Positions 55,227-64,000 of a stretch of 64,000 bases of DNA are shown in pieces. Source of the stretch: Aquila chrysaetos chrysaetos (taxonomy: Eukaryota; Chordata; Aves; Accipitriformes; Accipitridae); assembly GCF_900496995.4 (NCBI RefSeq), contig NC_044019.1:3100001-3164000 (forward strand), read 5' to 3'. How positions within the stretch are numbered: position 1 is the stretch's first letter; every line of letters begins with the position of its first letter. Position numbers and translations under genes: made by a program. The notes under the pieces were generated by a model that ran no database searches, was not told the origin of the DNA, and saw nothing but the letters and a program-made list of their open reading frames with translations.

Positions 55227-56235
55227 GGCGGCACTGCGTGGGTTGAAGCGCGCCCTGCGTGGGCCGCCGGCCTCTGCGTGGGATGGGTTCACCACGCTGC
55301 ACTGCGTGGGCTGTGCATCACGGCACTGCTCGGCACACCCAGAAGCGAGTGGCACTGTGGTGCTCTGCACCACGCTGCTGAGATCTGGCTCGTCTCTGCC
55401 CTCCGGCCGCTGTGGTGCTCTCCGCATGGCTCCCCCAACCCTGCACGGCACAGTCCGGGGCTGGGTGCTGGGCCAGAGCACTGGGAAAACAGGCCAGGAT
55501 CTCACAGGAGACAAGAGCTCCCTTCGCCCTGGTTGCCAGGAGTATCCATGGCAAAGCCATGACCACAGTGTTGAATACAGGAACCCAGGATAAGTCGGTC
55601 CCTCTCTTTTCCTCTCCCCTCCATGCACAGAACGTTGTCTCCTCAGCAACAACAGAGAGGGAATTGCAAATTAACAAGATGAAGAAAAAAATCCCCTGCT
55701 CAGCCTGTGGTGTTTGTGGGATGGAGCAGTGGAACCGTTTCCAAGTGCACAAATGCAGGCAAAGACAGGACTGATCGACCAGACAGGGCATCTGCACGTA
55801 CGGCAGAGCTGGATCTGCTGCCAGGGAACCCACCAAAACTGGCAGCAGCACAACAAGGGCAGAATCAGTCCCTGACGTCTTCCCAACTACCTCCTCCAGC
55901 CAATGTCCCAGCCAAACAGGCACCGCTCAGCCTTTAATCTGCAGGAAGCCTCGTTTCCCTGGCAGCAGTATTTCAGAGGTATTTTTGGCACTCTTCTCCC
56001 CAAGGGTCCCTGCGCACGCGATGCACGCGCAGCCACGAGCGCCCTCGCACCAGGGCCGGGCTGCAGGCAGGCTCACAGCGCTCTGCACCATCAAGCTGGG
56101 AATGAGCTGCCGGCACGGCAGGGACTCGGTGAGAACCCAGGGTGTCTGCTGGGAGCAGCCCCAGTCCTGGGACAGGGTGGGTGAGGAGGGGGTGCCTTCC
56201 TCCAAAGGGATGAAGGATGCTCGGAGGCAGCTCAG
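55227..56235. other. AK2-AZIN2 intergenic DNA
   Basis: A transition from the CpG island to less CpG-rich DNA. Around 55532-55556 two half X-box words (GTTGCC and ATGGCAAAG) occur 10 bases apart. Short open frames at 55243-55937 show no known motif. No exon can be supported. Confidence 0.4.
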
Positions 56236-56463
56236 CCAATGGGGTGGCTGGGTTTGGTTGCCATGGCTACTGTTGTGAGGCAGAGCAGGGGGGGGGGGGT
56301 GCTGGGATACAAGGGGTGCAGAGCCCCCCCCCCCCCCCGCAGGGTTACCTGGTCCAGGGGCTCGGGGCAGGCAGGGAACCGGGGCAGGACGAACAGCCGC
56401 CGCTGGGGCCAGTTCATTCTCTTGGGAGACCCATGGGCATAATCTGTTTAAATGCTTTCTAAG
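56236..56463 (+). promoter_or_regulatory. AZIN2: Candidate AZIN2 promoter and first exon
   Basis: A CCAAT box (56236-56240) is followed by GTTGCCATGGCTAC at 56257-56270, an RFX X-box-like element with one mismatch in its second half. Downstream a donor CTAAG|GTAATG ends a possible first exon at 56463. The spacing suits a TATA-less promoter starting around 56290-56350, and mammalian AZIN2 is most active in testis and brain, where RFX factors work. The assignment is inference. Confidence 0.3.
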
Positions 56464-56639
56464 GTAATGGGGTGGAGGGGATGGCGTGGGGCTGCCGGGG
56501 AAGCTGGTTTGCCTGGCACGGTGAGGAGGGGGCTGGTGAGGGATGCCTGCGGATGCTGAGTTTTGGGAATGGTGGGTGGAGGGCATCCTGCCATCGGTGC
56601 CCCTCTCCCTCGCTAACCCCTTGCACTGCTTCTCCCCAG

Positions 56640-56755
56640 AGACCTCAGACCCCCAACAACAGCTACGCCTCGGGGTGCTGCGGGAGCTCGGTGTTCCTCG
56701 GGGGGCCCCCCTGGCAGCACGCCTAGTCACCCGGGAGGGAGGCGTTGGACCTTGG
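56640..56755 (+). other. AZIN2: Candidate AZIN2 non-coding exon (5'UTR)
   Basis: A 116-base segment lies between a strong pyrimidine-rich acceptor (CTTCTCCCCAG, ending 56639) and a strong donor (CCTTG|GTAAGG at 56756). It is CpG-richer than its flanks. It does not continue the AZIN2 protein, so it would be a 5'UTR exon. Supported by splice signals only. Confidence 0.4.
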
Positions 56756-57937
56756 TAAGGAGGGGATGTCCACGGTGGGGGCATGTTTGCCCAGGGCTGA
56801 CGGGAATGACCCACTTAATTGCTCATCGTTTCTGTGCCCAACCAGCGTGGGCTGGGTGCTGGTTAGTGATGTCTTTGGGGAGTGACGGGTAAGGCTGGAG
56901 GAGTTGCTCTCCTTTCTCAAGTATGAAGCTCTAAGAGCTCCAAACCCCATTTTTTCTCCCCATTCCCCATCTCTGGAGTTCGCTGGTGGTGCTTGCTCAA
57001 TGCATTACAACACCCTTCTGCTCCGGGGTCAGCGTGGTCTTTCTCCTAGTGCCCATCCGAAATGTCGTAAGTAGGTCTCTGCAGAGGAGGAGGTGGTGTG
57101 CAGCTCTGAGAAATGAAACCTCTGTCTCCCACTCACTTCAAATCAGAGAGACCATGTTCCTGTAAGAGCCCTGGAGCTGGACCTGGATTATTGGAGTGGA
57201 AATGTTTCCTGCAAGCTTGTGCTAGGTCATCAGCTCCCTGGGTTATGGGATGGACTGGGTCCAGGGGAGGAGATTGTTAAAGCTAAGTGTGCGAGCTTAA
57301 AGCTAAAGCTCCGCCAAGTGTGTGAGCCAGGAAACACCATGCAGCTTAACTTGTCCCCTTGTTTCACACACTGTGTCATGGGAGAGACGTGAAACTGGAA
57401 CCACAGCACGGATCCAGACCATCCTCAGGTCAGCCGGTGTCAGTGAGTGGCCTGTGCTGTGCTCTTTAAAGATGCTTCCCTTTTCGTGGGGCTTGTGTGC
57501 CTGCGAAGGTGGGTCCTTGAGACTTCAGCTATTTGCAAACCATGAGGGAACTTCACCCCATGCAACGTACAGCAGATCTGGCTACATGCCGGAGCGTGAA
57601 GGGACACATTCTGGCATATATAGGCCACCTTCTTTGCAGTGAAGTTGGCTTTATTGTTAACTGTGTTGGTGCCTGAACTGCTGCTGAAGAAGACAGGGCT
57701 GCTGTGTGCCAAAAGAAAGCTCTGAGCTGCAGAGAAATGTGTCTCCTCCCCTTGGAGAAGATGCTTTAACCCACAGTAGGGCTCTCAGCAGAGGCGCTGG
57801 TTTGGAGAGCAGCAGGGAGCTCTAGCCAGGGCAGCACTGCCATGTACGGCCCATGGGAGGGATGGGGTGCAGGCTGGGTGATGCACACTGGCGGAGCTTC
57901 TAGAGCCCTGCTTCTAATATTCCCTTTCTTTTTCCAG

Positions 57938-58005
57938 TCTGTTGCGTACTTAGAAGCTACACCCTACTCGAGGAGGCTTTAAACTAGCGTTATCACACCT
58001 TGACC
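57938..58005 (+). other. AZIN2: AZIN2 5'UTR part of the first coding exon
   Basis: A strong acceptor (CTTTCTTTTTCCAG) ends at 57937, 68 bases before the AZIN2 ATG. It shows that at least one upstream non-coding exon exists. Confidence 0.65.
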
Positions 58006-61000
58006 ATGAATGGGTACTTGAAGGAATCCAATTTCATGATGGTGGAGGAGGGCTTCACCACCAGAGACCTCCTGGAGAACCTCCTCGTGGAGCTGGGCCA
58101 GGTGGTAAGGGCTGGCGGCTCTGCTGCTCCCCGGCAGCCAGCACCCCCTTGGCAGAGGCGGTCGTGGGGAGGCAACTACTGCTCATTCCGACTTTCTCCT
58201 AGAGCGACCAGCAAGCCTTCTTCGTGGCAGACCTTGGGGACATTGTGAAGAAACACCTGCGTTTCCTGAAGGCCTTGCCCCGTGTGAAACCCTACTTCCC
58301 GGTTAAGTGCAACGGCAGTGAAGGGGTGATTCGGCTGCTGGCTGAGCTGGGGGCAGGCTTTGCCTGTACCAACAAGGTAGGGTCGTGGAAGGACAGCTCG
58401 GGGTGAGCATCCTTTGGGTGTTTGTGGGAGAGTGGCGGAGCTCACCCGCTTTTCCTAAGTTTCCACTCATTAGATGGCATTTAGAGGGGCAGGAGTCTCC
58501 CCCTGCTGTCAAAACCCTCCTGACACAGCCCAGAAATCCCTGTCCTCTCTGTCTGGTGACTCAGGCTTGTTCCCCTTGACCGACATTCCTGTCTCTGGAA
58601 CTGGTGTCCTGGCTGGCAGGCTTGGCTGGTGGCAAGGCACATTCCTGGGGTGCCACTGACACAGCCGTCCAATTCTTGGTGGCTTTAAGGCTGAGCCTAA
58701 AGCTCCCGCTCCCTCCTGCTTGTCATTTGCAATAGCCAGATTTCCAGGGAGGAACTGAAGTTAAGCCACTTACTTGTACGTAATTAAATAGGACGCGTTA
58801 CTGGGAGGAGAAAGTGCAAAGAGTCATGACAGCTCAGACCAGCACTGCAGCTGTCACCCGCACTGGAGCTCACCGGGGACACATGCACCAAACCCATGCC
58901 TGCTAAACCCACTTGTTTTCTCTCCTCCTGGTCTCATGCCGCTTGTAAACATCTTGCCGCAACCTGCCCCTGCCAGGACAAAGTCCACTGTGATTCCTTT
59001 GAGCTCTTGCGGATTTTCCGTGGAAAAGCCCAGGCTGCAATGCTGGCGGTTTGCCCTCCGCAATGCTGCAAGCTGGCCGAGGCCCAGGGCTGATCGCGGC
59101 CAGGCATGGGCAGCGCTGGTCCCGAGGACCTGCGTACATGCATGCTGTGTCCCTGCAGGCAGAGATTGCATGCGTGCAAAGCATCGGGGTCCCGGCTGAC
59201 AAGATCTTCTACAGCAGCCCCTGCAAGCAGGTTGCCCATATCAAATACGCAGCCAGCCATGGTGTGCAGCTGATGACCTTCGACAATGAGGTGGAGCTGA
59301 GCAAGGTGGCCAGGAGCCACCCTCATGCCAGGTAGGTGTCTGGCAGCATCGTTGGAGTGGGGGGCTGGAGTAGGAGCTGGGGAGATGGCTCAGAGGTGAC
59401 AGAGGGCCTGAAGACCCCTCAACACAGTGTGGCTTTGCTCTGCAGGCTGTTGTTGGGTATTACTGCTGACTCCAGCCCCTCTGCCCATTCGAGCATGATG
59501 TTTGGGACCACGCTCAAGTCCTGCCGGCACCTGCTAGAGACAGCGAAGGAGAAGGCTGTGGAGGTTGTTGGCATCAGGTACAGCACATGTTCCTTCTTTC
59601 ATAGGGGTGCTCAGCCCATGTTGGAGGGGACTGTGGGAAGCTCTGACTTGCCAGAACAACACGGCGGTCCACGGAGTCACCGGCTGCTCTGGCTGGGAGC
59701 GAGGTGGAGGCTGGACCTGGGGAGGTTGACCCATGTTGGGACTAATTTGGGGCAGATTTGGCCCTCAGAAAGGATCTGGGGGCCTCTGAGGGACTGGCCA
59801 GGCAGTCTGGCTTGGGATGGTGTGTGGGAAACACAGAGCTGCCCCCAGTGAGTGATAATGCCGGTGCTGTGTCCCCTCGCTGCTCTCTGGGGACGGGCGA
59901 GCCCTGCTGAAACAGGGACTGTGCCCTCAGCTTTCATCTTGGAAGCCGCGGTCTGGAGCCCCAGACCTTTGCTCAGTCTGTGGCTGTGGCACAGCTGGCC
60001 TTTGAGATTGGCACAGAGCTAGGCTACCAGATGCACCTCCTGGACATCGGAGGAGGATTCCCTGGCACCGAGGACACCAGAACCCGGTTCGAAGAGGTAC
60101 GCAGCTCCCGATGCCTGCACTTAGCAGGCAGAGAGCGAGGCTGGAGGGTCTCCCCGGGCCTGACTCCCTGCAGAGGGGCTGAGCTAACCGAGGGGGAACA
60201 TCTTCTTCCCATCCAGATCGCTGCCGTGATAAACTCTGCCTTGGACTTGTATTTCCCAGACGGCTGCGGGGTGGAGATCGTTGCAACACCCGGCCGATAC
60301 TACATCACCTCCGCCTTCACCTTCGCTGCCAGCATCACTGCCAGGGAAGAGGTTCCCGCGGAGCAGCCTGGCTCCGATGGTATGTGGGATGGTGGAATGG
60401 GCCCCCCTGTGTTCCCGACCCCCACCTTGAGCCCTCTCCTTCCTCCCCTCCAGAGGAAGAGTCTGGCAGCAAGAAGAGCCTCGTGTATCACCTCAGTGAC
60501 GGCATCTACAGCACCTTCAGCTGCCTCCTGTTTGACAGCCCCTGCCCCAGACCTCAGCTGCACAAGGTGAGGGTCTGGCCCGGCTCGAGGAGAGCCCGGC
60601 GGGTCCCTCACGCTGTGTCGCATTGCCTCAGCCGACCCCGCTCTCCCTTGCATCGTGGCTGGCCCCAGGCTCCATGCCAGAGGAGAGCAGAGGCCATGGG
60701 GAGGAGGTTGTGGTGATGTACCAGCAGAGCTGTAGACAGTCCCTGAGCTCCCAGGGTCGGATCTTCAGGGCAGGTGGAGACGAGACAGATCGCTGTGACA
60801 CTGGGGCATCCTCATCCCCTGCGGCTGCCCCATCTCTCCCCCGCAGAGACCCTGCCCAGACCACCCCTCGCACAGCAGCAGCCTCCGGGGTCCCCCAGAA
60901 GACGCAGAGGACCACATTGCCGACGGCCTGGAACTGCCCGAGCTGCAGGTCGGGGACTGGCTGATTTTTGAAGACATGGGTGCCTACACCATCGCAACCT

Positions 61001-61543
61001 CGTCCCTGCTTGGGGGGTGTCCCCAGCCACAGATCACCTACGCCATGTCCCGCGTGGCCTGGTAAGAGACAGTCCTGTGTGAGCAGGGCTGAATCCCCTG
61101 GGAGATGCTGTCTTTCCTTCCACCTGGGCTCTTTGCCCAAAGAAGACAATCAAATCTGAGTCCCAGAACCTGAAGATTCAGGGTAAAAACCTGGTCTCAG
61201 AGGCAAAACTGGTATTATTTTTTTAAACATTGACAGACTTGAGCCAGTTTTTCACTGGGGAAGCCACAGGCAGCTCATTTCTGGCTGTGCAGACGGGGCC
61301 GTTGCTCTGGGGGATGTGAGACCCCCTAAGCTCCCCCTTCCTACAGCATTTCATGAGGGCCTGCTCCCCCTTGCTCCCCCTCGGGTGTCTCTCCCTTGCA
61401 GGAAAGCCGTCCAGTTCTTCCAGGGAAAGCCACCGCAAACAGAAGACGACCGCGAAAGCGTCTGCGCCCCGCTGTCCTGCGGCTGGGAGATGGCGGAGAC
61501 GCTCTGCGTCACCCCGGTCTTCACTCCGGCCAGCATCATCTGA
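58006..61543 (+). CDS. AZIN2: Antizyme inhibitor 2 (458 aa)
   Basis: Nine coding exons: 58006-58104, 58203-58376, 59159-59331, 59446-59577, 59931-60096, 60217-60379, 60454-60566, 60847-61061, 61402-61543, joining to 458 codons plus TGA (human 460). The product belongs to the ornithine decarboxylase fold but in mammals is not a decarboxylase; it binds antizyme and so spares ODC and polyamine uptake. [17 protein letters not shown] and the end [12 protein letters not shown] match human AZIN2. The PLP-lysine position is kept (Lys68, PVKCN), as are His195 and the GGGFPG loop (233-238). Catalytic features are lost: the ODC Cys360 site reads GPPEDA (355-360), the PLP-pairing Glu274 site is Thr272 (ATPGRYY), and FHVGSG has become FHLGSR. 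The start ATG follows GACC, a fair context. It lies head to head with AK2. Confidence 0.94.
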
Positions 61544-61781
61544 GCAGCACCGGTACCGGGGAAGGGGATGAAGGTCTCATGGCGGCCGGGTCGCGGCAGC
61601 ACCTCCCGCCCTGCCTGCCGCTGGCATCACCCCGCTTGGCTCTCACGGGGGATCCGCGGCGAGGACTTTGAAGTATACGCCATAAATCCCGTTCCTCCCG
61701 CTCGTGCGGTGTTGTGTGCCTGCTAAAGGGGTGGGTGGATGGCGCCGAGCAGGTTTGGGTTCGTTTTTTAAGAGTTATGGT

Positions 61782-61787
61782 AATAAA
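61782..61787 (+). terminator. AZIN2: AZIN2 poly(A) signal AATAAA
   Basis: Canonical AATAAA about 240 bases after the AZIN2 stop, followed by GGTTGTCCGGTG and GGTTTTGTGTG, a GT-rich downstream element. Confidence 0.85.
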
Positions 61788-62235
61788 ACGGTTGTCCGGT
61801 GCGGCTCGGGGTTTTGTGTGAGGAAGCCCACGGCTCTTCCTCCCCGCCCTGCGCCGGAGGCAGCAGAGAATCAGTCTGCAATAAGCAGTTAGCTGCGTAA
61901 CGAGGCTTTGCTCGTTAGGGAAGGTAGGGCCGTTCCTCCCAACCTTGGACACTGTTCAGGCATCCGGGAGGGACCCCTGGATTTTTGAGGGTGGGGGGAG
62001 GTATGAAAATAGGGGGGTGGGTTCCAGGATGTGGGTATTACTGGGGGGAAGACCCAGACCTGGTGGCATCCCCCCGGTCCCCCAGCTCTCGTCAGCCCTA
62101 ACGAAGCCCCCTGCCCCTGGGATGTGTGTGCGGGGGTCCCGCACAGGTACAGCACTGCGGCGGGGGGGAGGTGGGAACCGGGAGCCCATAAAAGCCAAAG
62201 AATGGGGACACCGCGAGACCCTGAAAGCCAGGGAC
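61788..62235. other. AZIN2-NDUFS5 intergenic DNA
   Basis: About 0.45 kb with no exon. GC content rises towards the NDUFS5 promoter. Nothing specific is seen. Confidence 0.5.
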
Positions 62236-62399
62236 TGGGGGAACTGGGGGAACTGGGGGGGTACTGGGAGGACCCTGAAGCATGGAGGTGGGGTGAACTG
62301 GGAGCAATGGGCCACTGGAGGGATACTGGGGGACACTGGGGCACTGGGGGGGCGTTGGTCGGGGGAGCACTGGGAGGACACTGGGAGTACTGGGGGAGC
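62236..62399. repeat. Short minisatellite with ACTGGG core
   Basis: Imperfect units of about 9-13 bases share the core ACTGGG(G/A)G (for example GGGGAACTGGGGGAACTGGG and GAGCACTGGGAGGACACTGG). The core CACTGGGAG is also the complement of the unit at 9849-10955. Confidence 0.8.
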
Positions 62400-62419
62400 C
62401 TCGGCGGCTGCCGCAGCGG

Positions 62420-62436
62420 CCGGCAGGGGGCGCTGG
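62420..62436 (+). promoter_or_regulatory. CTCF-like motif 1
   Basis: CCGGCAGGGGGCGCTGG matches the CTCF core (CCASYAGRKGGCR) closely. It lies 262 bases upstream of the NDUFS5 start codon. Confidence 0.55.
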
Positions 62437-62464
62437 GGCGCGGCGGGCGGCCTCCTCTTCCGGC

Positions 62465-62483
62465 CCGCCAGGGGGCGCTGCAG
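62465..62483 (+). promoter_or_regulatory. CTCF-like motif 2
   Basis: CCGCCAGGGGGCGCTGCAG is a near-ideal CTCF core in the same orientation as motif 1, 45 bases further on. Occupancy is inference. Confidence 0.65.
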
Positions 62484-62697
62484 CGGGGAAGGCCGCTCGT
62501 GCCGCTCGTCTCGCTGGCTCGGCCGAAGCCGCCAAGCCGTAAAGCGCGACGTGGTTGTCGCGGCTGCGCTTACGGTTGACGGCGGGCGGCGTCGTGAAAG
62601 GCCCGTGAAGGACGACGGTGGCGGCGGTTGCGGGTCCGTGAGGGTCGGCCGGTGTTCGCATCGCGACAGCGTCCTTTGTCGCGACAAGGGCGGAGCC
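62484..62697 (+). promoter_or_regulatory. NDUFS5: NDUFS5 CpG-island promoter and 5'UTR
   Basis: CpG-dense, TATA-less sequence directly before the NDUFS5 ATG, with CGCGACGTGG and repeated CGCGACA words (62662-62687). It extends into the coding exon. The start site is unknown. Confidence 0.55.
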
Positions 62698-63765
62698 ATG
62701 CCGTTCTGGGACCTGCAGCGGCAGCTGGGTATCGATGTAGACCGGTGGCTGTTGCGGCAGAGCATGCCGCAGCCCTACGGCAAGGCCGGGGCCTGTCACG
62801 CCTTCGAGCGGGAGTGGGTGGAATGCGGACACGGCCTGGGCCAGACCCGCGCCCGCCGCGAGTGTCAGCTCGAGTACGAGGACTTCATGGAGTGCATGCA
62901 CCGCACCAAGCTGGTGAGCGTCGCCGGGCCGGGGTTGGGGAGCAGGAGGCTCTGGAGGGTCCAGGCCAAGCTGGGGGGGGGGAGCACTGGGGCACCAGGG
63001 CCGGGCTGGGAACGCTTGAGGTGCTGGGTCAGGCTGGGGAGAGGGTGGTGAGCGTGCAGGCTAAGCTCTTGAGGAGGTTTGGGGGTTCTGGCGCAGGCTG
63101 GGGAGGGGGATTGGGGTGGGGAGCGCTGCCCAGGGGTGTTCCTGCTCATCGGACACCCTGCCTTGGTGGTGCCTGGAGCCATCGGGCACTACCTCCCGGC
63201 TGGCAGCGGGCAGGCAGCGTGCCTTAGCCAGTGCGAGCAGGGGGTCTGGCCCTGCAGCAGCCCCTTTCCCAAGGGATGGTGTGGGCTGTGGTAGCAGCAG
63301 GGCTCTGTCCTCACAGTCCCTTCCTCCCTGCCTGCGTGGCTCTCCTCTTCTCCAGCAGCAGCTACAATCAGTCCTCAGCTGCAGTAGCAATGGGAGAAGA
63401 TACTGCTGGGTCAGCTGTGGGTTGAAAACCCAATTATCATTAGTAATAGAATGTGTTGCAACAGCCTGAAAGCCCAAAAGTCTTTGGCAGGAGGCTCAAA
63501 CCCGTGTGAGGAGCCCCAAGGGCAGGGTTAGTGTGGGTTCCACGTGCACGCGGCTTCTGGGAGCCTGCCGGGACCTGTGCTAGGGACCGCACAAGTGCTT
63601 CCCTGACTGCTGCGACCCTGTTGCGTGTCTGCCCCGACCCTCTCGTGTGCGCTTTGCCAGGCTGTGCGGCTGAGAACCATCCTCGAGCAGAGGAACAAGA
63701 TGATCAAGGAAGGGAAGTACACGATGCCCGACTACCACAAGGGCAAAGAGGAGCCGCGGCCTTGA
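62698..63765 (+). CDS. NDUFS5: NADH dehydrogenase iron-sulfur protein 5, complex I subunit (106 aa)
   Basis: Two coding exons, 62698-62913 and 63661-63765, joined by a GT-AG intron in phase 0, give 106 codons plus TGA, the same length as human NDUFS5. Despite its name the protein carries no iron-sulfur cluster; it is an accessory subunit on the intermembrane-space side of complex I, imported through the MIA40 disulfide relay. The twin CX9C motif is intact: Cys33-Cys43 (CHAFEREWVEC) and Cys56-Cys66 (CQLEYEDFMEC). The start MPFWDLQRQLGIDVDRWL and the end EGKYTMPDYHKGKEEPRP match the family. The ATG context (GGAGCCATGC) is good. The position next to AZIN2 differs from human. There is no sign of damage. 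Confidence 0.97.
62914..63660 (+). other. NDUFS5: NDUFS5 intron
   Basis: The single intron is 747 bases, from GTGAGC to TTTGCCAG. The first part has G-rich repeats of GCTGGGG type. No embedded gene was seen. Confidence 0.8.
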
Positions 63766-63934
63766 TTCGTGGGGGATGGGGCCGTCGGTCACCTGTAGAG
63801 CCGTTGACGTGGAACTCCTCTGGGAAGAAAACCTGCGGCACAACTGGGTCACGCTGTAGTGGTGGGGTGGGGTCTGCGTGGGGGCCCTGCCCCTGCTGAA
63901 GGGGAATGACACCACATTGGGCATCGCTTGGACT

Positions 63935-63940
63935 AGTAAA
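63935..63940 (+). terminator. NDUFS5: Possible NDUFS5 poly(A) signal AGTAAA
   Basis: No AATAAA follows the stop inside the window. AGTAAA, a known weaker variant, occurs here and again at 63989-63994. The TGTCTTGTC and T-rich sequence between them could be the downstream element of the first. The transcript may also end beyond the window. Confidence 0.45.
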
Positions 63941-64000
63941 TGTCTCCTTCGGAACAGCGTTTGGCTCTGTCTTGTCTTTTTTTCCTTGAGTAAAGCACGG

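Noticed and set aside
61945-62697. Frame open from 61945 into NDUFS5, suggesting a long N-terminal extension
   Set aside because: It crosses a minisatellite and CpG-island DNA. The ATG at 62698 gives exactly the family length, in a good start context.

Overview
The window is vertebrate nuclear DNA: every protein gene is split by GT-AG introns, and the exons translate into close relatives of human proteins. The order FNDC5 - HPCA - TMEM54 - RNF19B - AK2 - AZIN2 matches the human 1p35 block as I remember it. Short introns, high GC, many G/C homopolymers, GC-rich minisatellites and pentamer repeats suggest a bird, probably a gene-rich microchromosome such as the counterpart of chicken 23. That assignment is inference. 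NDUFS5 follows AZIN2 directly, which is not its human neighbourhood.

Layout: 189-267 (-) is the signal-peptide exon of FNDC5, the rest lying left of the window. 0.5-12.8 kb is non-coding and holds two large minisatellites (3.9-5.4 kb with a 52-bp unit; 9.85-10.96 kb with a 9/18/27-bp unit), a CpG-rich patch and a few AT-rich islands that may be enhancers. HPCA (+) is coded at 12.8-14.4 kb. TMEM54 (-, 15.2-17.2 kb) converges on it, and their poly(A) signals lie within about 20 bp. RNF19B (-, 18.9-31.0 kb) has nine coding exons and one apparent 1-base frameshift in a G9 run of exon 1. 31.3-49.3 kb has no gene I can recognise. AK2 (-, 50.3-54.9 kb) has six coding exons and a GC-box minisatellite at its promoter. 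AZIN2 (+, 58.0-61.5 kb) has nine coding exons. NDUFS5 (+, 62.7-63.8 kb) has two exons and two CTCF-like motifs just upstream.

The genes do not form one pathway. HPCA is a neuronal calcium sensor, TMEM54 a four-pass membrane protein, RNF19B a membrane RBR ubiquitin ligase, AK2 the mitochondrial intermembrane-space adenylate kinase, NDUFS5 an intermembrane-space-side complex I subunit, AZIN2 a polyamine regulator, and FNDC5 the irisin precursor. All very long open frames in the minisatellites (up to about 860 codons, on both strands) are repeat artefacts. I found no convincing undescribed system. The most useful leads are the RNF19B frameshift, the CTCF pair, the GC-box array at AK2, the HPCA substitutions, candidate AZIN2 5' exons with an RFX-like box, and a possible alternative AK2 terminal exon.
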